Source of the DNA: Deltaproteobacteria bacterium
Lineage (GTDB): Bacteria; Desulfobacterota; Deferrimicrobia; Deferrimicrobiales; Deferrimicrobiaceae
NCBI GenBank assembly: GCA_003105225.1
Contig: PQAK01000065.1
Span: forward strand, 1-8,596
Reading direction: 5' to 3'
DNA: 8,596 nt
The position numbers and the translations under genes were made by a program. Below the pieces are notes generated by a model that searched no databases, had not been told where the DNA came from, and was given only the letters and a program-made list of their open reading frames with translations. How positions within the stretch are numbered: the first letter of the stretch is position 1; each line of letters begins with the position of its first letter. Positions 1 through 4,979 of this stretch are shown piece after piece.

Positions 1-661
1 CGACCAGATCGAGCGGACCGAGGATTTTTACCTGGGGACCCTGTTTCGGGCGTCGCTGGGGTATTCGAGTGATGGCTTCGGAGCCGACCGCGAAGCGGTC
101 GTCTTCAGCAGCCAATTCGGTACCAGCTTCCGGACCACGGAAGCATCGACCCTGCTCGTGGATAGCGTCGCCAACGGCCGGGTGGAAGACGGTTCCGTGA
201 GGGACACGACCGTCGGGGCTAACGGCCGCCTGTACGTGCACCTGTCGGAATCGTGGCTTCTCTTTTCCCTGCTGTCCGGCAGCCGGGGGGTAAACCTCGA
301 CCCGGACCACGAGCTGGCGCTCGGCGGGGAAAACGGCCTGCGCGGATATCCGCGCAGGTACCAGGCCGGGGACAGGGCCGCGCTTTTCGTGTTGGAGGCG
401 CGGTACTACACGTCCTTTTATCCCTTCCGCCTGGCCCGCATCGGGGGGGCGGTCTTCTGCGACGCCGGGAGGGCCTGGGGAGGGGATTTCGTGAAAGCAC
501 CGGATCCCGGCATCCTGCGGGACGTGGGAATCGGCCTTCGACTCGGGATGACCCGGTCGGGGTTGGGAAACGTCATCCACATCGACATGGCGTTTCCCCT
601 GGACGGCGATCCGACGATCAGCCCGGTGCAGTTCCTCGTCACGACGAAGCAAAGCTTCTGA
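1..661 (+). CDS. Omp85/BamA-like outer-membrane beta-barrel protein (surface antigen D15 type), 3' part only
   Basis: The reading frame is open from base 2 to the TGA at 659-661, so the gene starts before the window and only the last ~219 codons are seen. The fragment alternates short polar and hydrophobic strands. It contains GGENGLRGYP (bases ~332-361), which matches the conserved (V/L)RGY-type loop-6 motif of the Omp85 superfamily. This is followed by a strand-rich segment with FCDAGRAWGGD, resembling the usual F-x-DxGxxW barrel segment. The protein ends in Phe, as expected for a beta-signal recognised by the BAM complex. Family members insert or secrete proteins or lipids at the outer membrane. 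Whether this is BamA, TamA, a two-partner TpsB or a D15-like orphan cannot be decided, because the POTRA part lies outside the window. A GTG at 158 is in frame but is internal to the barrel and is not a real start. A strong hairpin follows the stop. Confidence 0.85.
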   Translation, partial: DQIERTEDFYLGTLFRASLGYSSDGFGADREAVVFSSQFGTSFRTTEASTLLVDSVANGRVEDGSVRDTTVGANGRLYVHLSESWLLFSLLSGSRGVNLDPDHELALGGENGLRGYPRRYQAGDRAALFVLEARYYTSFYPFRLARIGGAVFCDAGRAWGGDFVKAPDPGILRDVGIGLRLGMTRSGLGNVIHIDMAFPLDGDPTISPVQFLVTTKQSF

Positions 662-669
662 GCGTCAAA

Positions 670-697
670 CGATCCGGGGGGCAGGTCCCCCCGATCG
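670..697 (+). terminator. GC-rich hairpin after the Omp85-like gene
   Basis: CGATC (670-674) pairs with GATCG (693-697), and GGGGGG (676-681) pairs with CCCCCC (687-692). C675 is bulged and the loop is CAGGT. The stem begins nine bases after the stop codon, where a terminator would sit. No T-run follows on the + strand, so this may be a factor-assisted terminator or an mRNA 3'-end stabiliser rather than a classical intrinsic terminator. The structure was found by eye; no folding energy was computed. Confidence 0.45.
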
Positions 698-796
698 AAA
701 CGCGCAAGGGGTATCGCCCTCTCCGGAGCGATGGAAGTATATGTACCGATTTCGATGGTAGAATGGGGTCATCTCGGATCACGGAAGGAGGCGGGC

Positions 797-1030
797 ATGG
801 CCATTGCGAAAATGATCCGGACGAAAATCGGGAGCGTCGAGAAGCAGCTCTTCCGGCGCGTCGGTTCGCTCGAGAAGGACGTGGCGCGGTTGACGAAGAA
901 GCTCGAGAAGAAAGAGCACGAGGTCAGGAAACTGAAGGACAAGCTGACGGCCAAGATGGTCAAGAACGTAAAGAAAAAAGTGAAGAAGGCGAAGAAAGCG
1001 GTCCGGAAACAGCTGGCCCGGATCGGGTGA
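797..1030 (+). CDS. Small lysine-rich coiled-coil protein, function unknown
   Basis: The product is 77 residues. The ATG at 797 is chosen because AAGGAGG (785-791) lies five bases upstream; an in-frame ATG at 731 has no comparable site. Residues ~10-50 show heptad-like spacing of Leu/Val (VEKQLFRRVGSLEKDVARL and onward) among alternating Lys/Glu, typical of a coiled coil. The C-terminal ~30 residues are very basic, with repeated KKVKKAKKAVRK-like blocks resembling the tail of histone-like or polyanion-binding proteins. There is no signal peptide or membrane segment. I do not recognise a named family. Binding of nucleic acid or another polyanion is inferred from composition only. The gene stands alone between the Omp85-like gene and a convergent barrel gene. 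A TAGAAT at 759-764 could be a -10 box, but no good -35 box is placed for it. Confidence 0.7.
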   Translation: MAIAKMIRTKIGSVEKQLFRRVGSLEKDVARLTKKLEKKEHEVRKLKDKLTAKMVKNVKKKVKKAKKAVRKQLARIG

Positions 1031-1070
1031 ATCCCCCCGGGGGGGTAGATCGCGCGGGGATTGCCGGCCG

Positions 1071-1093
1071 GGGAATGCCGTCCGGGCATTCCC
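1071..1093. terminator. Hairpin between convergent genes
   Basis: GGGAATGCC (1071-1079) pairs perfectly with GGCATTCCC (1085-1093) across a five-base loop. It lies between the stop of the lysine-rich gene (1030) and the stop of the convergent barrel gene (1107), so it could end transcripts from both sides. Neither strand has a clear T-run. A compact C6G7 palindrome also occurs at 1033-1045, just after the first stop. Confidence 0.4.
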
Positions 1094-1106
1094 GTCCGCG
1101 CCCGCC

Positions 1107-1766
1107 TCACAACGAAAAGGTGATCCCCGCCATCAGCAGGAGCTGGCCGAGCACGTCCCCCTGGACGCGCACGTTGCATGCCGCGCCGCCGGAGGACACG
1201 CAGAAGATATCCGTGGTGTCCGGCAGGATCGTCAGCAACCCCCTCCCCTCGAGCCGAAGGCCGATGTGACGCGATAACGGCAGCTTTGCGCCTCCGCCCA
1301 GCGATAGGGAGAAGTACGTTTTCGGGTTCAGCCCGCTCCCGCCCGGCACGAAGTGCGTTGCGCCGAGCCCCCCGGCAATGTAAGGGCGTACCTTTTCCCC
1401 GGGAAACAGGTAGGTCCCCCCCAAGTGGAGGTAGTGGATGTCCAGGTCGAACAGGGGATCGCCGCCGAACGTCCCGCCGCCGGCAACCTTCGTCCGCTGG
1501 AATCCGTAGAAGAGTTCGTACTGGGTTTCCGGGGAGTTCGACAAGTCGAGGATCAGACCATAGGTCCCCCCCTCTCGTACATCCAGGTCGGCGCCGGTGG
1601 TGTTGTCCTCGAAACTGCCGCCGATGGCGTAGCCGGCGTATGGCGTGACCTCCAGCCCCCATCCCGCTCCTGCCTCCCCGGGTAAAAGGACCGATGAAAG
1701 GAGGACCGCGGCCGCAATCGGGAGAAGGCGAAACGGGAGCGCACGGCAGGCGGGAACCGGTTTCAT
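1107..1766 (-). CDS. Small outer-membrane beta-barrel protein with a C-terminal cysteine pair
   Basis: The product is 219 residues. The start is ATG at 1766, with GGAGGAA at 1770-1776 three bases upstream. Residues 1-34 form a Sec signal peptide (basic start, hydrophobic core, cleavage probably at GEAGAG). The mature part is a series of amphipathic strands, many with aromatic and Gly turns (VTPYAGYAIGGSF, YELFYGFQRT, IHYLHLGGTYLF, VRPYIAGGLGATHF, YFSLSLGGGAKL, IGLRLEGRGLLT). It finishes with LLMAGITFSL, close to an OMP C-terminal strand. Length and pattern suit an eight-stranded barrel of the OmpA/OmpW/OmpX-like type, although the last residue is Leu rather than Phe. Cys189 and Cys197 (FCVSSGGAAC) sit in one predicted extracellular loop and could form a disulfide in the periplasm or outside. 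The specific function is unknown. A promoter and an inverted repeat lie upstream. Confidence 0.85.
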   Translation of the reverse strand: MKPVPACRALPFRLLPIAAAVLLSSVLLPGEAGAGWGLEVTPYAGYAIGGSFEDNTTGADLDVREGGTYGLILDLSNSPETQYELFYGFQRTKVAGGGTFGGDPLFDLDIHYLHLGGTYLFPGEKVRPYIAGGLGATHFVPGGSGLNPKTYFSLSLGGGAKLPLSRHIGLRLEGRGLLTILPDTTDIFCVSSGGAACNVRVQGDVLGQLLLMAGITFSL

Positions 1767-1846
1767 GGCTTCCTCCGGAAACCGCCCTCCCCGGCCCGTT
1801 CGGCCTCATGAAGAGCGGCGTTGAGAAGCAACAGGGGTGCCACTCC

Positions 1847-1875
1847 ATTTAACTGCCGGGAGGGATCTCCGTCAA
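1847..1875 (-). promoter_or_regulatory. Sigma70-like promoter for the small barrel gene
   Basis: Read on the - strand, TTGACG (1870-1875) is followed after exactly 17 bases by TTAAAT (1847-1852). The -35 box matches the consensus at 5/6 positions and the -10 box at 4/6. It lies about 80 bases upstream of the start codon at 1766, in the only sizeable gap between this gene and the upstream HAD gene. This suggests that the barrel gene can be transcribed on its own. Assigned by eye from consensus and spacing. Confidence 0.5.
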
Positions 1876-1889
1876 CGCATGCCGGCAGT
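1852..1889. promoter_or_regulatory. Inverted repeat flanking the -35 box; possible operator
   Basis: ACTGCCGG (1852-1859) and CCGGCAGT (1882-1889) are perfect inverted 8-mers with centres 30 bp apart, about three helical turns. The -35 box (1870-1875) lies between them, and the first arm abuts the -10 box. This layout would suit a dimeric regulator. An alternative is that the arms form the stem of a long-loop RNA hairpin at the end of the upstream HAD transcript. Confidence 0.35.
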
Positions 1890-1950
1890 CAGGGCGGGAG
1901 AAAGGAATCCGTATGGAAATCTTTCCCTGTCCCGAAGCGTTCCGGGATTC

Positions 1951-2646
1951 TCAAGGCATCCCCGTCAGCCGGACGTTCTCCAGGGAATCGGTTACGAAAT
2001 CGGCCCCTGCAAGCTCCTCCGCCGGATGGCTGTTGGTGACCGCGAGCACCGAAAGCCCCGCCCCTTTCGCAGCCTCGATGCCTGCGGGGGTGTCCTCGAC
2101 GGCCAGGCAGTTCCTCGGCGCGGATATGACCTGCGGGCGCGAATGGGACAGCCTCCGGATGGCGAGGACGTAGCATTCCGGGTCGGGCTTGCTCTTCAGG
2201 ACGTCGTCCGCGGTGACGATATGGAGGAAACAGCGCGCAACGCCGAGCCCCGAAAGGATCGGATCGATGTCGGACCGCAGCGCCCCGCTGCAGATGGCCA
2301 TCGGGACGCCGGAAGCGTGCAGGGACTCGATCATCGGGAGGATCCCCGGGTAGACCTTCACTCCGGCCCGGAGGATCTCCTGGAATACCCGGGACTTGGC
2401 CTCGACCAGCTGCGAAAGCCGCCGGTCTTCCAGCGCCCGCCCGTGGCTGCGAAAGGCCTCCCGGAAGGCGTCCCTGTCGTCGAACCCCAGGTAGGTGTCG
2501 ACGTAGGTCTTCCACGTGAAGGAGATCCCCAGGGGCTCGAGGACCTTCCGGAAGGCATCGTAGTGCAGCGGCTCGGTATCGACGATCACGCCGTCAAAAT
2601 CGAAAATTACCGCTTCCGGCCGCCGCACAGTCTGAAGAACCGCCAT
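1951..2646 (-). CDS. HAD-superfamily hydrolase, beta-phosphoglucomutase/phosphoglycolate-phosphatase-like
   Basis: The product is 231 residues. All four HAD motifs are present. Motif I is FDFDGVIVDTEP with nucleophile Asp16 and acid/base Asp18. Motif II is Ser120 in AICSGALR. Motif III is Lys153 in KSKPDP. Motif IV is Glu184-Asp185 in AVEDTPAGI. Residues ~25-95 form the helical C1 cap of subfamily I. The enzyme transfers or hydrolyses phosphate from a small phosphorylated metabolite in the cytoplasm. VDTEPLH and EDTPAGI are typical of the beta-PGM/DOG-phosphatase branch, but the substrate cannot be read from the sequence. I use the ATG at 2646. An in-frame TTG at 2664 would add six residues but has no ribosome-binding site, whereas the ATG has a G-rich stretch (2654-2660) upstream. 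The gene is separated by 184 bp from the barrel gene downstream, so co-transcription is uncertain. Confidence 0.88.
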   Translation of the reverse strand: MAVLQTVRRPEAVIFDFDGVIVDTEPLHYDAFRKVLEPLGISFTWKTYVDTYLGFDDRDAFREAFRSHGRALEDRRLSQLVEAKSRVFQEILRAGVKVYPGILPMIESLHASGVPMAICSGALRSDIDPILSGLGVARCFLHIVTADDVLKSKPDPECYVLAIRRLSHSRPQVISAPRNCLAVEDTPAGIEAAKGAGLSVLAVTNSHPAEELAGADFVTDSLENVRLTGMP

Positions 2647-2869
2647 TTCCGCAGCACCCCCCAAACCGATTGTACGCCGGCTTTCCGCCGGATGTTCGTC
2701 TCTCTTGCCGTCCGATCCATTCTATAATCCTTGGCGCTCCGTAAGGCGTCCAATCCGACCCGGTCCCCGCGGGTGACACTTGCCATGCAACGGTTCGTCG
2801 GCCACACCGGAAGGGACAGCGTAGGCCGGAAGCCGGAGACGATTTGGTTTACAATCGGGCGAAGGATAC
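2647..2869. other. Non-coding stretch upstream of the HAD gene
   Basis: I find no convincing gene here. It holds a small CCGGC-TTTCC-GCCGG hairpin (2677-2691). It also has a perfect TATAAT on the + strand (2723-2728) with no good -35 box. The same spot on the - strand offers GATTAT (2724-2729) 18 bases from TTGGAC (2748-2753), a weak candidate promoter for the HAD gene. The right-hand part, from about 2830, may contain unrecognisable upstream sequence of the aldo/keto reductase remnant. Confidence 0.35.
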
Positions 2870-3182
2870 GGTTCCAGGCGGAGGAACGGAGGCAGCCGAA
2901 GTTCTTCGATCCACGACCGGCCTCGGGCCGGGACCCTCGTCGAGGACTCGATCCTCGATCTCCTCATGGTTCGCCATAACGCCGCGCGGATGGAAAGGCC
3001 GGGTGCCCACGGCGGGGGACTGCTATCGTTTCTGCCTTTCAAGCCCGCATATCGACGTCGCGCTGACCGGGCCTCGCAACGCGGGGGAGCTGCGCGAGAA
3101 CCTCACGGCGCTCGAGAAGGGCCCCCTCTCTCCCGAGGAGGACCTCTTCCTGCGGGAGTTCGGGCGCGCCGTGCACGGTTAG
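2870..3182 (+). pseudogene. Aldo/keto reductase remnant, 5'-truncated, frameshifted, with an internal deletion
   Basis: Two pieces of one protein family lie in different frames. The first (bases ~2870-2985, frame of base 2909) reads SSIHDRPRAGTLVEDS then LDLLMVRHNAA, like the 'SSHDRP...DLLMVRYNAAH' segment of the TIM barrel in a bacterial aldo/keto reductase subfamily. The second (from ~2985 to the TAG at 3180-3182) reads PRGWKGRVPTAGDCYRF, then LSSPHIDVALTGPRN and ENLTALEKGPLSPEE to GRAVHG, like the NADP-binding C-terminal part. The ~30-40 residues normally found between 'NAAHRGAE' and 'GDCYRF' are mostly missing, and the join changes frame. The N-terminal half, with the catalytic Asp/Tyr/Lys/His, is absent. 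No start codon or ribosome-binding site fits, so no working enzyme can be made. The family match is from memory of conserved motifs, not a search. The exact left edge is uncertain. Confidence 0.65.
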
Positions 3183-3222
3183 GTTCAGGTTCCGTCGCAG
3201 CATCCCCCGGCACGAGCCTGCA

Positions 3223-3687
3223 TCAAGCCGCCTTGGCGAGGTACCGTTCGATCGATTCCATTTGCATGGCCCATCCCTCCTCGTGCATCCGGTAGGCCTC
3301 CGCGCGGCGCGCGGCCGGGATCTTGTCGAAGCCGGACTCCACGAGGGTGAGCACCGTGCCGTCGGCGTCCTCTTCCAGTACGCACACAACGAGCGTCGGT
3401 GTCTCGGCGGAATAGTCCACCGCCGGATCGATCGCGTAGGGATGCCAGCGCCACGAAAACAGGCGCTGGGGCTCGATCCGGTCGACGACGAGCTCGAACC
3501 GCATTCCTTCATGCCCCTTTTCCGTGATCGTCCCTTTCATGGAAGCGCCCGGCGTAAATCTTCCGGCCAGTTTCACCCCGAACCATGTCCCGAATTCCTC
3601 AGCGTCCGTGAGCGCGCGCCAGACACGAGCGCGGGGGACGCGAAGATGGATCTTCTCCTCGATGCGGTCGGTATCCCTGGCATTCAT
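3223..3687 (-). CDS. SRPBCC / AHSA1-family protein (START-like fold)
   Basis: The product is 154 residues. The ATG at 3687 is chosen because AGGGAG lies about six bases upstream; the frame continues to 3777 but that part does not resemble the family. It begins with IEEKIHLRVPRARVWRALTD then FGTWFGVKL, the standard 'a.v.aPrerVW.ALTdpe.l..Wf' opening of AHSA1/Bet v 1-like proteins. The mid-part MRFELVVDRIEPQRLFSWRW and the end GWAMQMESIERYLAK are also family-typical. These are cytoplasmic proteins with a deep hydrophobic cavity, usually of unknown ligand. Many are encoded next to an ArsR-type regulator, but none is seen here. The length is normal and the frame intact, although both neighbours on the + strand (AKR and SRAP) are broken. 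The gene converges on the AKR remnant, with a 40-base gap between their stops. Confidence 0.85.
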   Translation of the reverse strand: MNARDTDRIEEKIHLRVPRARVWRALTDAEEFGTWFGVKLAGRFTPGASMKGTITEKGHEGMRFELVVDRIEPQRLFSWRWHPYAIDPAVDYSAETPTLVVCVLEEDADGTVLTLVESGFDKIPAARRAEAYRMHEEGWAMQMESIERYLAKAA

Positions 3688-3898
3688 TTGCAACTCCCTT
3701 CCGAGGTTTCTTGTGATCCGGGATATTCGATGCCCGGGACGCCCCCGGCAGTTCGGCTGCGGGATACCAAATTCCATCTCGAAAACGGCCAGCGTTTGCC
3801 GGAGGGGACGGCGGGTTCGACATTCCCCTCGAAATCATGCATCCTAATGGATATGGAAGAAGTTCCTTGATGTCATCGGGAACCGTGTAGGTCTGATC
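3688..3898. other. Intergenic stretch between the divergent AHSA1 gene and SRAP remnant
   Basis: I see no gene, tRNA or clear repeat in these 211 bases. Short open frames here have no recognisable family or ribosome-binding site. A GGGTTCGACATTCCC segment (near 3813-3827) recalls a T-arm, but no other tRNA arm is present. Confidence 0.4.
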
Positions 3899-4041
3899 GT
3901 GTGCGGCCGGTTCACCCTGTTCGAGCCGGACCGGGTCCTCGCCCGGGAGTTCGGCGTCTCCGGCTTTCCCCCGCAGTCGCCGCGCCCCGGGTCAATGCCC
4001 CCACCCTCGACGACGAGGGTTGCATCGCCCTCCTTCCTTGA
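3899..4041 (+). pseudogene. SRAP-domain (YedK/HMCES-type) gene remnant: N- and C-terminal ends joined out of frame
   Basis: From GTG 3899 the frame reads MCGRFTLFEPDRVLAREFGV then PPQSPR. This is the hallmark N-terminus of SOS-response-associated peptidase/HMCES proteins, whose Cys2 (here retained) crosslinks to abasic sites in single-stranded DNA. The family would continue with 'YNIAPTQ', but that is absent. Immediately after, in the +2 frame relative to the first, bases 3985-4041 read PRVNAPTLDDEGCIALLP and stop at TGA 4039-4041. This matches the extreme C-terminus of the same family ('..VNsp.nDdp.cI.P'). About 150 or more central residues, including the conserved catalytic Glu and His region, are therefore gone and the join is out of frame. 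Translation from 3899 would give a 71-residue product with an unrelated tail. This is almost certainly non-functional. The join could be a real deletion or an assembly artefact. Confidence 0.7.
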
Positions 4042-4046
4042 GCCCG

Positions 4047-4091
4047 CCGGCACCCTCTTCCGAACCGGAAACCGACGTTGCCGGGAGAGGG
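4047..4091. terminator. Nested hairpin between the SRAP remnant and the dodecin gene
   Basis: CCGGCA (4047-4052) pairs with TGCCGG (4079-4084). Inside it, TTCCG (4058-4062) pairs with CGGAA (4066-4070). A competing pairing is CCCTCT (4053-4058) with AGAGGG (4086-4091). It sits between two converging 3' ends. There is no T-run, so a terminator role is tentative. Confidence 0.3.
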
Positions 4092-4094
4092 CTC

Positions 4095-4304
4095 CTACCC
4101 CGCGCGATACTTGAAGGAAATATTCACCCGGGCCCGGTATGCGACGACTTTGTTCTTGTCGATCGCCATGTCCAGCTTGACGACTTCCGCAACTCTCAGG
4201 TCCTCGAGGGACTTCCCGGCGGTTTCCACCGCATTTTTTGCGGCCTCTTCCCAGGAATTCCTGCTCGTGCCTACGACGTCGATGATTTTGTAGATGCTCT
4301 CCAT
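4095..4304 (-). CDS. Dodecin-family protein, variant lacking the flavin-stacking tryptophan
   Basis: The product is 69 residues, a normal dodecin length. The start is ATG 4304, with GGGAGG (4312-4317) seven bases upstream. It opens with YKIIDVVGTSRNSWEEAAKN, the first strand and helix of the dodecin fold, and ends with the strand VVAYRARVNISFKYRAG. Dodecins form hollow dodecamers, usually storing flavin dimers stacked on a Trp in the second strand (the 'LDWFEV' position). Here that position reads LRVAEVVKLDM, with Val in place of Trp. The sequence is much closer to what I recall of mycobacterial Rv0379, described as a calcium-binding dodecin. Flavin storage is therefore doubtful; metal or other small-ligand binding is an inference. 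The gene is divergent from the ArfB-like gene, with a 112-base AT-richer gap that probably holds both promoters. Confidence 0.9.
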   Translation of the reverse strand: MESIYKIIDVVGTSRNSWEEAAKNAVETAGKSLEDLRVAEVVKLDMAIDKNKVVAYRARVNISFKYRAG

Positions 4305-4416
4305 GGCGATGCCTCCCTTTCCGCAAATGTCGATCTTTTCTGCAAGACCATGCGCCATAAGTAATAGTAACAGGAAAATACGGGCCGAAAGGACCGTTGC
4401 GCGATACCATGAGGGC

Positions 4417-4845
4417 ATGATCCGTATCACGGGGACCATCCAGTTCGACGAGGGCGAGATCCGGGAAAGGTTCATCCGATCCTCCGGCCCCGGCGGGCAG
4501 AACGTCAACAAGGTCGCCACGGCCGTCGAGCTGCGATTCGATGTCCGGGGCTCCCGCTCCCTGCCCGAGGAGGTGCGCGAGCGGCTGATCCGGCTCGCCG
4601 GGAAGAAGGTGTCCCGCGAGGGGGTGCTGATTATCCAAGCAGGGCGGTTCCGCACGCAGGAGCAGAACCGCCGGGATGCCCGTGAACGCCTGATCCGGTG
4701 GGTCCGGAAGGCCGCCTTATCCCCCAAACTACGCAGGAAGACCCGGCCCGGCGGGAAATCGGTGGAACGCCGGCTGGAGGCGAAACGCCTTCAGGGCGAA
4801 ACCAAGCTGCGGCGAAAACCGGTTCCCCCCTCGGAAACCGGCTGA
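4417..4845 (+). CDS. arfB: Peptidyl-tRNA hydrolase ArfB-like (YaeJ/ICT1 family) ribosome-rescue factor
   Basis: The product is 142 residues, close to the ~140 of E. coli YaeJ. The catalytic GGQ is at residues 26-28 within RSSGPGGQNVNKVATAVELR, the signature of class-I release-factor-like proteins. FRTQEQNR (near residue 80) is also family-typical. The C-terminal ~40 residues are strongly basic (KLRRKTRP, SVERRLEAKRL, KLRRKPVPP), matching the tail that enters the empty mRNA channel of a stalled ribosome. The protein hydrolyses peptidyl-tRNA on non-stop ribosomes in the cytoplasm. The start ATG 4417 gives the expected N-terminus (MIRITGTIQFDEGE), although its ribosome-binding site is weak; earlier in-frame starts would run into the divergent dodecin gene. 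The end of the gene contains an inverted repeat (CCGGTT 4819-4824, AACCGG 4836-4841) without a T-run. Confidence 0.9.
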   Translation: MIRITGTIQFDEGEIRERFIRSSGPGGQNVNKVATAVELRFDVRGSRSLPEEVRERLIRLAGKKVSREGVLIIQAGRFRTQEQNRRDARERLIRWVRKAALSPKLRRKTRPGGKSVERRLEAKRLQGETKLRRKPVPPSETG

Positions 4846-4882
4846 CCCCCCCGGGCGGGCGCTGACATCGGAAGCCTCCTCC

Positions 4883-4937
4883 GTGCGTCACTCGAGGGCG
4901 CGATTCCATTCCCTCACGCACAGGGGAGGGGATGGAA
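4883..4937 (+). other. Interleaved inverted repeats upstream of the NERD gene (possible pseudoknot or terminator)
   Basis: Stem A is GTGCGT (4883-4888) with ACGCAC (4916-4921). Stem B is TTCCATTCCCT (4904-4914) with AGGGGATGGAA (4927-4937), eleven pairs including one G-U. The arms occur in the order A, B, A', B', so both stems together would make an H-type pseudoknot. The element lies 38 bases after the ArfB-like stop and 42 bases before the NERD start. It could end the upstream transcript or lie in the 5' leader of the downstream gene. A TTTT follows eight bases after stem B. Found by eye; not folded computationally. Confidence 0.3.
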
Positions 4938-4979
4938 ACGTGAAGTTTTCCACCTCTTCTTCCGATAAGACGAGGAAGA

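Noticed and set aside
1033..1045. C6G7 palindrome after the lysine-rich gene as a terminator
   Set aside because: The arms meet with no loop and no T-run follows. The 1071-1093 hairpin is a better candidate.
253..1269. 338-codon open frame on the + strand
   Set aside because: It overlaps the Omp85-like gene and the lysine-rich gene in another frame, and has low-complexity Arg/Pro/Gly-rich content typical of GC-rich shadow frames.
769..1848. 359-codon open frame on the - strand
   Set aside because: It runs through the real barrel gene (1107-1766) in another frame and antisense to the lysine-rich gene. It has no family resemblance or ribosome-binding site.
1837..2727. 296-codon open frame on the + strand
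   Set aside because: It is antisense to the HAD gene, which has all four catalytic motifs. The translation looks like a shadow.
3223..3777. Longer 184-codon version of the AHSA1 gene
   Set aside because: The extra 30 residues do not resemble the family, and the ATG at 3687 has a good ribosome-binding site and the expected N-terminus.
3810..3830. T-arm-like GGGTTCGACATTCCC, possible tRNA
   Set aside because: No acceptor, anticodon or D arm can be paired around it.
3844..4638. 264-codon open frame on the - strand
   Set aside because: It crosses the SRAP remnant, dodecin and ArfB-like genes out of frame, with no recognisable domain.
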